This document shows positions 39,401 to 45,620 of a stretch of DNA of 56,286 nucleotides, one piece after another (the stretch's first letter is position 1; each line of letters opens with the position of its first letter). The stretch lies in the IMG/VR virus record IMGVR_UViG_3300047548_001281, positions 1 through 56,286 of that record; one strand, 5' to 3'. The position numbers were made by a program, and so were the translations under genes. Below the pieces are notes generated by a model. That model saw only the letters and a list, made by a program, of their open reading frames with translations. It was not told where the DNA came from and searched no databases. This DNA is from a virus.

Positions 39401-39648
39401 ATTTCACTGAATGTCCCAGTAGTAATAGATAGTTTACCCATATAAGTGCCATATGGGTTGACAGTCCAATTATTGGGGCCAGCCTGTAATGTTTGCGATC
39501 CTACAGCACTGATTCCTTGACCAGTCCAGCCTGTAGTTGTGCTATCTTCGAACCCTAAATTTTGAGCAAATGCTCCACTAGAGGCTAGTGTCATTATTGC
39601 TAATGCGATGGGTTTTAGTGTAGGCAAGAACGTTACGGTTTTTTTCAT
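36475..39648 (-). CDS. autotransporter (type V secreted) with 77-aa tandem repeats, 1057 aa
   Basis: Signal peptide residues 1-28 (ending SSGAFA). Residues ~30-235 resemble a jelly-roll-like N-terminal domain (NLGFEDSTTTGWTGQG ... VLFVDEI). A passenger-associated repeat VNTYTGSTTINQGATL lies at ~346-361. Three tandem 77-aa repeats occupy 431-661 (each starting GTTGDW), made of N-[NS]-G-T-[FM] short beta turns. The C-terminal ~270 residues form an outer-membrane barrel (alternating strands, terminal VSYTIGF). It would display the repeat passenger on the host surface. Starts at ATG after TAGGAG. Uncommon in phages. Confidence 0.9.
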   Translation of the reverse strand: MKKTVTFLPTLKPIALAIMTLASSGAFAQNLGFEDSTTTGWTGQGISAVGSQTLQAGPNNWTVNPYGTYMGKLSITTGTFSEMVNGLNLTQDSISGIQSMLVNQAQTTGNGQGKPTTAAWTTRVVTLTAGQTFTLAWQYISTDYVPFNDGSIATLVKVGDPSTTATLNNYNSQYALLGFTNPGTGDYSTGSYGATGWQTATFTAPSDGDYILGFGVFNLDDMMLNPVLFVDEIIGTTLQNGQPFGPIAPNPGTLAPNNSGPTLISNVTNTTTGTDVLDSGNITVNNGVIQLMLDGATLTQLFDVQPGGMTIDQNSNSATIGGVISGSGNVIIANSGNGGSVTFTEVNTYTGSTTINQGATLTNNGSIASSSGVTNNGTFVNNGAASDVTNNNSFTNSQTGTISSLVNNGTATNSGTITGSVTNSGTLTNSGTTGDWVNDGTVNNSGTMGNGTNNDTFNNSGTTGTVNNTGTFTNNATGTTGDVTNSGTFNNSGTTGVVANNGTFTNAGTTGDWINDGNVNNSGTMGNGTNNGTFTNGGVVGTVNNTGTFINDVTGITDSITNSGTFNNSGTTGAVSNSGEFTNAGTTGDWVNTGVVTNSGTMGNGTNLNTFTNNNTVGTVDNQGLFVNGSAGVTGDITNSGVAVNEGTMGSVTNNGTLHFVSGTISSITNSGTLDLTSMSNSASLGSNYTQTTNGTTVIYGNQQFYIPGVATLAGNITILDAPTSIGKYTYLTAGSVVGRFDSLIGSGGRLVYTADSVQLWVMPDGTVVQAKVDGVATSMNAMNGLASGSITGMVGSDCTMFGKMGYCASINYGVSRISSGDLGSSGITLAKSINDNWRVGVFGNKLLGEPTVGTVKFSTDTPAMGAVIGWRQNKNGRGFGASLSAITGSGDYTIGTDKTGVRGDAVQARVSYTESIGLNTNVSPYFGVRYSRFKVNGFTEEGPIFPLTYDSVTQTSTDLLAGVTVSRKFLDKLSASTSLGIIHNVRSNAGSVNVSSDMGNFSSPLIGSNHTSAAVGLGMNYSIAANQSIGFNVGWVQRDLNNVRISSAGVSYTIGF
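37666..38358. repeat. three tandem 231-bp repeats in the autotransporter passenger
   Basis: These correspond to residues 431-507, 508-584 and 585-661. The first two protein copies are nearly identical over long stretches; the third is more diverged. Copy-number variation by recombination is possible without loss of frame (231 = 3 x 77). Confidence 0.85.
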
Positions 39649-39753
39649 TAATTTCTCCTATTTTAAAAAAAGTATCGATACCTTTATAAGGTGCCAATAC
39701 TATAGCATAGTAAATAGGAAAAATAAAACTAATTGGGTATATAAAGTTGTCTA

Positions 39754-40054
39754 TTAAATACCTTTAATTACCATCTTTCCTTCTACACCCACACCGACAA
39801 CACACATTATTTTTTGGTCAAATTGAACGAAGGTAAATGTTTTGGTTTTTTCATTAAAAAAACACCATATAGCCAGATTCCGTAGACGCTTATTTACCCG
39901 TAAATACAGGAACTTCTTTATCCTCAGTTAATTCTTTAATTACAGCCTGAATTGGACCACACACTACAGGTTTGGTAGTTTCAATGATATTATTGGCGTT
40001 GGCTATAGAGCTTGTTAGGCAGAATAGGGGCGCCATTATAATTTTCTTAATCAT
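39754..40054 (-). pseudogene. decayed paralogue of the small exported protein
   Basis: From ATG 40054 the frame starts with the same signal peptide as 36047-36337 (IANA instead of IAGA at the end), then continues NNIIETTKPVVCGPIQAVIKEL and hits a TAA. After a T7 run a one-base shift reopens homologous sequence (FVQFDQKIMCVVGVGVEG ... VIKGI, matching LIQFNDKLGCVLGVG ... FFKGI). So it has a premature stop plus a frameshift. A CATAAATA late motif (40074-40081) precedes it. Confidence 0.82.
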
Positions 40055-40070
40055 TTTGGCCCCTTTAAAA
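40001..40070. repeat. perfect 70-bp direct repeat, copy 2
   Basis: Identical to 36284-36353; it covers the ribosome site and signal peptide of the decayed paralogue. Confidence 0.95.
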
Positions 40071-40084
40071 CCTTATTTATGCAT

Positions 40085-40600
40085 TTAGTCATCATCCTCA
40101 TCGTCAAGATCAGGGTCATAATCAGCGTCTATGTCTTTTTTGGCTATCTCTTCCCAAAGTTTAGGATCGTCGTATGCTTTGTAGTAATCTTCATTGGCTT
40201 GTAAAATTCTAAACCAAATTTTTGTATCATATTTAAGCATTAGCCAACTTAATTGTTTTTGATCCAACAAATCACAAATAGTATACTTACTACCACAACC
40301 ACCATATATTGTTTTGAATGGGGTATGTTTTATATTTTCTTCTTTAAGAATTTTTTCAAAATTACCATAGAATATAATACGTGTAATGCCTTTTTCTTGA
40401 TTTTTCAATCTCACTCTATCGTGCAAATGCAATACAGAGGCTGTGGCATTATTTTCTGCATCAATAGTAAGTAAACATTCTTTGATTTTGATTGCGCCTT
40501 TTGTATGACTGTTGTCAGGCGTTTCTTTGGTTGAGAAAGGTATTTCACTTGTGAAATGATTTACGTAATACGTTTTACCCTTTGTGGCAATTTTCCACAT
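40085..40600 (-). CDS. conserved phage protein with in-frame TAG upstream, at least 171 aa
   Basis: From ATG 40600: MWKIATKGKTYYVNHFTSEI, then STKETPDNSHTKGAIKIK, and an acidic tail (DADYDPDLDDEDDD). The same frame continues upstream without other stops through KIEIACKDLVFSFNKKFLEDPIIP, sequence that looks conserved because a second copy exists at 41500-41613, to an ATG at 40696 with a GGAG site. The only block is a TAG at codon 4. Either translation starts at an internal Met, or the TAG is read through. Function unknown. Confidence 0.72.
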   Translation of the reverse strand: MWKIATKGKTYYVNHFTSEIPFSTKETPDNSHTKGAIKIKECLLTIDAENNATASVLHLHDRVRLKNQEKGITRIIFYGNFEKILKEENIKHTPFKTIYGGCGSKYTICDLLDQKQLSWLMLKYDTKIWFRILQANEDYYKAYDDPKLWEEIAKKDIDADYDPDLDDEDDD

Positions 40601-40699
40601 AGGGATAATCGGGTCCTCTAAAAATTTCTTATTAAAAGAAAATACAAGATCCTTGCAAGCAATTTCTATTTTGTTGTTATTAATCTATAGCGACATAAT

Positions 40700-41479
40700 T
40701 TACTCCTTTATTTTGATAAGTCTGCCTTTTTTCCAGCCATCTGGAAGTTCTTTTACCATTTTATTATTAATTCCATCGTTTGCCCAAAATTTACCTTTTT
40801 GTGAGGGTGGGAGATTATTATTGGATCTTCCGTATTCCCAGCCATTCGGTAAGATGGAATCTTCCGAAATTAAAGTATTGTTGACACCATCGGTAATCCA
40901 TTTTTCTTTAATACGTGACCGTCTTTTTTCTTGAGCAAGTTTCATATTTTGTTTTGCGAGGTCCGTTTTTGGTTTACGCATTTTTTCGATTGATTCTTTT
41001 TTATGATTCTTGCCCATTTTAGATCGAGACATTTTTTCAATAGTTTCATAACTAAGTTTTTTTCCAGTATTAATTTTACTTAGGTGATCTTTTTGTTGTT
41101 TTGTTTTGGGTATTGATTTTTGGTGCTTATGCTTGCCTTTAGTATTATCACTAATTTTTTTCTTTGTTTCAGCAGAATGAGTCCTTCCTAAGTTAGTGCC
41201 CTTAATGGACCCACCATCTCCTTCTTCAGGTTTTAAATTCGCCCAATCATCATTTTCAACTATATTCCACAGCGTTGAATAGTATTGTCCCCAATATTTT
41301 AATTCTTCTTTGGTTGAACACTCCTTCAAAATTTCTGTGGTAACGTTATATCCATATTTAGCAATGTGAAGTTTCCAATACTTACCGGACCCTTTATAAG
41401 TGCGGGGGTCTTTATTTTTAGTTTGACCTAAGTATTTTTTACCTGTGATATTATGTGTTTTTATATAAAGATAAATCAT
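40700..41479 (-). CDS. GIY-YIG homing endonuclease, 259 aa
   Basis: GIY-YIG core at the N terminus (IYLYIKTHNITGKKYLGQT, then Y-K-G-S-G-K-Y), followed by NUMOD3-like modules (NLGRTHSAETKKKISDNTKG, GKKLSYETIEKMSRSKMG, KKESIEKMRK) and two C-terminal WITDGVNN..LPNGWEYGR / WANDGINN..LPDGWKKGR repeats. Same layout as T4 Seg enzymes. It sits between two copies of the 5' end of one gene, pointing to homing-associated duplication. GATAAATA (41497-41504) precedes it. Confidence 0.93.
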   Translation of the reverse strand: MIYLYIKTHNITGKKYLGQTKNKDPRTYKGSGKYWKLHIAKYGYNVTTEILKECSTKEELKYWGQYYSTLWNIVENDDWANLKPEEGDGGSIKGTNLGRTHSAETKKKISDNTKGKHKHQKSIPKTKQQKDHLSKINTGKKLSYETIEKMSRSKMGKNHKKESIEKMRKPKTDLAKQNMKLAQEKRRSRIKEKWITDGVNNTLISEDSILPNGWEYGRSNNNLPPSQKGKFWANDGINNKMVKELPDGWKKGRLIKIKE

Positions 41480-41496
41480 TAGCTTCTCCGACTATT

Positions 41497-41504
41497 TATT
41501 TATC
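41497..41504 (-). promoter_or_regulatory. candidate late promoter (GATAAATA) for the GIY-YIG gene
   Basis: Minus-strand AAAGATAAATAAATAG, followed by CGGAGAAGCTA and the ATG at 41479. A near copy (AAGATAAATAAAT) lies upstream of the duplicated 5' gene fragment at 41632-41639. Confidence 0.45.
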
Positions 41505-41613
41505 TTTTACCTTTTGCTTTGATGGCCTACATGGGTATAGTAGAATCTTCTAAATGTTTCTTGTTGAAATGGAATACCATTTCTTTACATGCTAGTTCGA
41601 TCTATGAGTTCAT
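41500..41613 (-). pseudogene. duplicated 5' fragment of the 40085 gene, with two in-frame TAGs
   Basis: From ATG 41613 (GGAG site upstream) the frame reads MNS-TAG-IELACKEMVFHFNKKHLEDSTIPM-TAG-AIKAKGKR-TAA. This aligns with the upstream extension of the 40085 gene: MSL-TAG-INNNKIEIACKDLVFSF ... PIIPMWKIATKGK. The first TAG is at the same codon (4) in both copies, and the second replaces the Trp of PMW. The fragment ends at the endonuclease's upstream region. Confidence 0.8.
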
Positions 41614-41631
41614 TTTTATCTCCTAAAAATT

Positions 41632-41639
41632 TATTTATC
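41632..41639 (-). promoter_or_regulatory. candidate late promoter (GATAAATA)
   Basis: Minus-strand AAGATAAATAAAT, about 19 bp upstream of the ATG of the duplicated gene fragment. Confidence 0.45.
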
Positions 41640-41686
41640 TTAACAAATTTTACACACAAAGTAAAGATTACAAACACCCAAATACT

Positions 41687-41715
41687 TTGGCTAGACAAAG
41701 TATGTCGTGTATAAT
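41687..41715 (+). promoter_or_regulatory. sigma70-like promoter for the rightward block
   Basis: Plus strand TTGGCT (41687-41692), 17 bp, perfect TATAAT (41710-41715). About 120 bp upstream of the LuxR-type regulator; the only sigma70-like promoter I see for the rightward genes. Confidence 0.65.
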
Positions 41716-41771
41716 CTGTGTCTGTTCTATGAATAGCTATTTTATAAGTTATCTAAATGATTAAGTCTGAA

Positions 41772-41800
41772 GTACATACTATACCCTAGCAGTTATGTAC
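41772..41800. promoter_or_regulatory. inverted repeat in the LuxR gene leader
   Basis: GTACATA and TATGTAC (7 bp each, perfect) are separated by 15 bases between the promoter and the LuxR-type gene. It could be an autoregulatory operator or an mRNA hairpin. Confidence 0.45.
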
Positions 41801-41838
41801 ACCAGATGTATCATAGTAAGTAGTATTAATAGTAACAA

Positions 41839-42567
41839 ATGGGGTTGAAGGTGAAAGACAAAAAAATTATTTCATATGTATGTTTCAATAGAAACTTATG
41901 CGATGTTAAGCCATTAGCATCTAAATTAGAAAGTGAGTTGTCTATTATAACACATCCCATAAAAGAGTTGAATGACTTATTTCCCTTATTGGCTGATCCC
42001 ACGTTTCACACAGATTATATCACAATTTATATTGAAGATTTTTTTACAATAAATGGAGTAGATAGTTTTGAAATAATACAAACACTAGATACATTGATAA
42101 AATGTACTGTGTACAGACCTGATAATTTTTCTAAGCCTATAAAGCGCAATACAAAATTAGTAGCAGTGGTATCAAATGACGTACCTGTAGAAACTATAAA
42201 AGAAATACTAGAGTTTGATGCTATCGCATATTTAACCCCTAGTGGAACATTTTCATATGATGAAATAAAAGATAGTGTTCGCAACTTTATTGAAGATGGT
42301 GATCGTGTGCCCGATCCTATCAAGAAACTGTTAAAAGCTAAAAAGATTTCTACAAAGCAGAATAAAGGCATTCAGTTAACCCCCAGACAAAAGCAAATCT
42401 TTGAACTTGTATCTAAACGTGGTGCAAGTAATAAAGTCATAGCTAAAACACTGAACATAAGTGAAAGCACTGTAAAATTGCATATGGGTGCTATATTGAA
42501 GAAATACAATGTTCGTAACAGGACACAATTGGCGGTCTTTAGTAAAAAATCACTTACTGAAGTATAG
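41839..42567 (+). CDS. LuxR/NarL-type transcription regulator, 242 aa
   Basis: The C-terminal HTH (about residues 179-236) has the LuxR signature: LTPRQKQIFELVSKRGASNK, then VIAKTLNISESTVKLHMGAI and LKKYNVRNRTQL. The N-terminal ~150 residues look receiver-like (alternating strands and helices), but I see no clear phosphoacceptor pattern. The start is ATG 41839 or a GTG at 41851 (better ribosome site). It heads the only rightward gene block, so it may control it. Ends in TAG. Confidence 0.85.
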   Translation: MGLKVKDKKIISYVCFNRNLCDVKPLASKLESELSIITHPIKELNDLFPLLADPTFHTDYITIYIEDFFTINGVDSFEIIQTLDTLIKCTVYRPDNFSKPIKRNTKLVAVVSNDVPVETIKEILEFDAIAYLTPSGTFSYDEIKDSVRNFIEDGDRVPDPIKKLLKAKKISTKQNKGIQLTPRQKQIFELVSKRGASNKVIAKTLNISESTVKLHMGAILKKYNVRNRTQLAVFSKKSLTEV

Positions 42568-42684
42568 CATATACTAAGTACTACAATGCCGTTTTAGTTT
42601 TCCCAGTAAGTATTATTGAAAGATGTGAAATTTAGCGAGGTCGCTGAATTATATGTCTCTTTCATATTTTACTAGGAAAATATT

Positions 42685-43467
42685 ATGGCAGATATTATTA
42701 CAGGTACAACAACAGGTGTTGTTGATACATCTACACTACAAGGCGAACATGCCGACATCCGTCGTGAAGCAGCAGAGCATCGTGCAAGCGTTCTATTAGA
42801 GACAACTAAGGGTTTTGACCGTGTTAACGCTGACGTTCTACGTGGCACAAACGAGACAGTTAAAGAAGGTCTAAAAGAAGCTTTCAACATTCGCGGTGAC
42901 GTTAAAGACGCACGTTATGATGTTTCCGATCGTATCGGTAATTCCGCTGATCGTATCGTTGACAGATTAACAGAACATGACGCAAAAGTTGCTGATCGTT
43001 TCTTTGCAGTAGGTCGTGATACACAAGACATACGTGCTCAAATTGTTGCTCAACAACAGCAAATGGTTGCAGGTTTCCTAGGTGTTTCTAAGGACACAGA
43101 AATTGCTGCACTCAAGACACAAATGGAAATCGCCAAGCAGACAACTTATCTAAGTGATAAGATTGACAATCAGGCAGAAAAAACTCGCGAACTACTTAAC
43201 GATCTAAAGTATCACGATCTAAATCGTGGTCTAGTAGAGCGTAACACAGAGCTAGTAAATTGCGAGCAAGATCGTCGTCGTCATTATGACCGTTGGTTAG
43301 ATGGTCGTTTCGACATGAATCAAGCTCAATTTGCTGGTCAGTGGGCACAACTACAAAGTCAGATTCAAGCTTTCCAAAGCCAACTACAAGAAACTCGTCA
43401 AGGAATGGTTAACTTCGGCACAATGGCTGGGGTTGGTCAGTCAAGCACAAGTAACAATGTAAGATAA
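42685..43467 (+). CDS. coiled-coil virion-type protein with NNVR tail, 260 aa
   Basis: Long helical protein (EHADIRREAAEHRASVLLETT, DRIGNSADRIVDRLTEHDAK) without enzymatic motifs. Its C terminus QGMVNFGTMAGVGQSSTSNNVR matches the tail of the small protein at 44798 (QSIVNFGYQQNVNQTSNNYNIR). The gene uses noticeably optimised codons (CGT for Arg, many GCA/GAC), suggesting high expression as for a structural protein. It starts a few bases after AGGAAAATATT. Confidence 0.78.
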   Translation: MADIITGTTTGVVDTSTLQGEHADIRREAAEHRASVLLETTKGFDRVNADVLRGTNETVKEGLKEAFNIRGDVKDARYDVSDRIGNSADRIVDRLTEHDAKVADRFFAVGRDTQDIRAQIVAQQQQMVAGFLGVSKDTEIAALKTQMEIAKQTTYLSDKIDNQAEKTRELLNDLKYHDLNRGLVERNTELVNCEQDRRRHYDRWLDGRFDMNQAQFAGQWAQLQSQIQAFQSQLQETRQGMVNFGTMAGVGQSSTSNNVR

Positions 43468-43497
43468 TTTGTAGTTATTAAGTTGTTGTAGTAATGT

Positions 43498-43526
43498 AGA
43501 ATGGGCTCTCACAAGGGGCCCATTCT
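43498..43526 (+). terminator. hairpin after the NNVR-tail gene
   Basis: AGAATGGGC pairs with GCCCATTCT (9 bp) around an 11-base loop. Without a T-run it may be a partial terminator or 3' mRNA stabiliser of an abundant message. Confidence 0.6.
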
Positions 43527-43547
43527 TAAACATATAGGAAAAGTGCC

Positions 43548-44099
43548 ATGGATAGAAAAATTAGTGCTATACATAAAAAAGTAGCTGCATGGAATAGCAG
43601 CAAAACTAACTCAAGAAAACTATGGTCAGAACATGTATTCTATACTCGAAATGTATTGATTAGTATCATTTCTAACCTAGCCGATGTTTCCAGTATTACT
43701 ACTAGATTAATGAAAAATCAAGAAGATATTGGCGAATTTATTCGTCCTTATTATTACGATGAGGATGTAGATCAATTAATTACTTTATTAAAAGAACATA
43801 TTACTCTTGCTGCAACTTTTATAAGTGGTGTGGGTAGCAGTATAGTAGTAGAGGATCAATGGCGAGATAATGCGGCGGCTATAACAGCATTAATGGAAGA
43901 AATGAACCCATATGATTGGGCTGCTATGGATATGCAACCTTTATGGACTATGCATATAGATCATATTATAGCTCAAAATACTGCCAGAAGAAGTTCTAAT
44001 TGGGCCGCAGATATCGTTGCTGTGGACGAAAATTACAATACTGCATTAGAAATCGCTGATAAGTTTGCAGCAGGTGCAAACTATTACTATTGTTATTAA
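43548..44099 (+). CDS. helical-bundle hypothetical protein, 183 aa
   Basis: Contains [57 protein letters not shown] and [19 protein letters not shown], then WTMHIDHI. I recognise the framework (LWxxHVxxTRxxI ... RLxxNxxDIxxxxxPYY ... LLxxHI ... W..NA..I...L..MNP) as a family common in Firmicutes, probably a four-helix bundle of unknown function. Unexpected next to virion-type genes. Start after ATAGGAAAAGTGCC. Confidence 0.75.
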   Translation: MDRKISAIHKKVAAWNSSKTNSRKLWSEHVFYTRNVLISIISNLADVSSITTRLMKNQEDIGEFIRPYYYDEDVDQLITLLKEHITLAATFISGVGSSIVVEDQWRDNAAAITALMEEMNPYDWAAMDMQPLWTMHIDHIIAQNTARRSSNWAADIVAVDENYNTALEIADKFAAGANYYYCY

Positions 44100-44110
44100 A
44101 GGATTCTAAA

Positions 44111-44788
44111 ATGGATAGTTTAGAGCGAAGATTAGTAGAGTTAAACGCAGCACTGTTAAAATTAAATGCGGGTGAAAAGGTAGACCCTAAATATTTTGAA
44201 CAGGCTAGACAAGTATTGGCTGGTGGATCTTTCCCCATTGATACGGGTCCAGGTAATGACACAGTAATAATAAATCAAGGAGCAAAAAATGACTGCGAAT
44301 GCCCCCCAGGACCGCCCGGTCCGCAAGGAGAGCCTGGTCCGCCAGGTCCTCAAGGTGAGCCTGGACCTCCAGGACCGCCTGGAGAAACTGGAGAAGCAGG
44401 TCCGCCAGGACCACCAGGTCCGCCTGGACCGATTGGAGAACAAGGCCCTCAAGGAGAACCAGGCCCTCCAGGACCTCCTGGTCCGCCTGGAGAGTGTACT
44501 TGTAAATGCAAAGCAATTCTGGTATCACAAGACTACATTGTTACGATGGATGATCGTTATGTTGGTGTTAATAGTACTGGACCGGTTTATATCACACTCC
44601 CCGGAGATTGTAAAGATTGTGACCAGCTTATTATAAAGGCTGAAATGGGTCCACCTTTAGGTAACCGTAAAGTAATTATTTTAGCGGCTGAAGGTCAAAC
44701 TATTGACGATGAAGAAGAGTATGTTATGGAAGTCCCTTATCAATCTGTTCATTTGATATGTAGGGGCGGTAATTGGCACATAATTTAA
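44111..44788 (+). CDS. collagen-like fibre protein, 225 aa
   Basis: Helical N terminus ([21 protein letters not shown]), then a Cys pair (CECP), about 21 uninterrupted G-X-Y triplets (residues ~72-135, mostly GPP, GEP, GPQ), a second Cys cluster (CTCKCK), and a globular C-terminal domain ending [18 protein letters not shown]. The C-terminal domain is homologous to that of the protein at 44991 (IPYQSVSIVFRSTGWWII). A trimeric collagen-like virion fibre, possibly disulphide-stapled at both ends. The ATG at 44111 follows AAAGGATTC. Confidence 0.9.
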   Translation: MDSLERRLVELNAALLKLNAGEKVDPKYFEQARQVLAGGSFPIDTGPGNDTVIINQGAKNDCECPPGPPGPQGEPGPPGPQGEPGPPGPPGETGEAGPPGPPGPPGPIGEQGPQGEPGPPGPPGPPGECTCKCKAILVSQDYIVTMDDRYVGVNSTGPVYITLPGDCKDCDQLIIKAEMGPPLGNRKVIILAAEGQTIDDEEEYVMEVPYQSVHLICRGGNWHII

Positions 44789-44797
44789 GGATAAATC

Positions 44798-44980
44798 ATG
44801 TTTTCAAAATACTATAACAATAGGTGGTACTATCCCCAATTTGATTATTATCATAGAAACTATTATGACTATAGGCAGCAAATAATTAATAGTCAAATTA
44901 ATAATACTCAACAAAGCATAGTAAATTTTGGTTACCAACAAAATGTTAATCAAACATCTAACAATTATAACATAAGATAA
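44798..44980 (+). CDS. Tyr/Asn-rich small protein with NNYNIR tail, 60 aa
   Basis: Low complexity (MFSKYYNNRWYYPQFDYYHRN) followed by Q/N-rich repeats and the tail QSIVNFGYQQNVNQTSNNYNIR, matching the tail of the 42685 protein. It lies between two fibre-like genes with short spacers, so it is probably a virion minor component or docking peptide. Confidence 0.72.
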   Translation: MFSKYYNNRWYYPQFDYYHRNYYDYRQQIINSQINNTQQSIVNFGYQQNVNQTSNNYNIR

Positions 44981-44990
44981 AGGAGTAAGT

Positions 44991-45620
44991 ATGTCATATT
45001 TAAGTAATCCAGCTTCGTCAGTTGAATTTGGTGTCGTCACAGTAGGCGCAAATATCAATGTGTTAGACGGCTTAATATCTATTGAGCAAAGTGTATCACC
45101 TAATGCCAATATAACTTTTGGCAATGCCAATATCACTGGCAATTTACTAGCTGGTGGAAATTTAGTAATAACTAGTGTAGTTCCCAGTGTGGGTTTAGGT
45201 TTAGCTTTAAGTAATGTTAATACTGGTGGAACAACTGCGTCTTTCAGTATTACTAATACTGGTGTCTTACAAGTACTAGCTGGACCCGGTATAAGTATTA
45301 GTAATGGCACAGGTAATGTAACTATATCTGCTACAGGCGCAGACTTGATAGCAGTATATGGTACAACCACAAACTACACAGCTACTGCCAACGATGAGTA
45401 CATTGGCGTCAGTAGCGCGAGTGCTATCACTATAACATTACCTACAGGTATACCAGGTCGTGTTTATACTATTAAAGATGAGTTTGGTCAGAGTAGTGGT
45501 AAGATAACTATACAACCTCAGATTGGTGAGTTAGTTGATGGTAAGGCTAACTACGTCATCAGCATACCTTATCAAAGTGTCAGCATAGTGTTCAGGAGCA
45601 CAGGATGGTGGATCATCTAA
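44991..45620 (+). CDS. fibre-like protein with shared C-terminal head domain, 209 aa
   Basis: N-terminal ~115 residues are beta-repeat-like (NANITFGNANITGNLLAGGN; VLQVLAGPGISISNGTGNV), typical of phage fibre shafts. Residues ~120-209 (YTATANDEYIGVSSAS ... YQSVSIVFRSTGWWII) are homologous to the C-terminal domain of the collagen-like protein. Starts at ATG after AAAGGAGTAAGT. Confidence 0.78.
   Translation: MSYLSNPASSVEFGVVTVGANINVLDGLISIEQSVSPNANITFGNANITGNLLAGGNLVITSVVPSVGLGLALSNVNTGGTTASFSITNTGVLQVLAGPGISISNGTGNVTISATGADLIAVYGTTTNYTATANDEYIGVSSASAITITLPTGIPGRVYTIKDEFGQSSGKITIQPQIGELVDGKANYVISIPYQSVSIVFRSTGWWII

Noticed and set aside
39665-39690. GTATCGATAC followed by T7 as a terminator upstream of the autotransporter
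   Set aside because: The palindrome has no room for a loop, so no stable hairpin forms, and it sits in the leader of the gene it would terminate.
41614-41838. Possible further small gene between the duplicated fragment and the LuxR-type gene
   Set aside because: No frame with a ribosome site; the stretch holds a late motif, a promoter and an inverted repeat instead.
44289-44470. CRISPR-like repetitive DNA
   Set aside because: The repeats are G-X-Y codons of a collagen-like gene, without spacers.
44162-45370. Leftward frames opposite the collagen-like and fibre genes
   Set aside because: They come from the repetitive G-X-Y and Asn-rich coding strand read backwards; the plus-strand genes have ribosome sites and recognisable domains.
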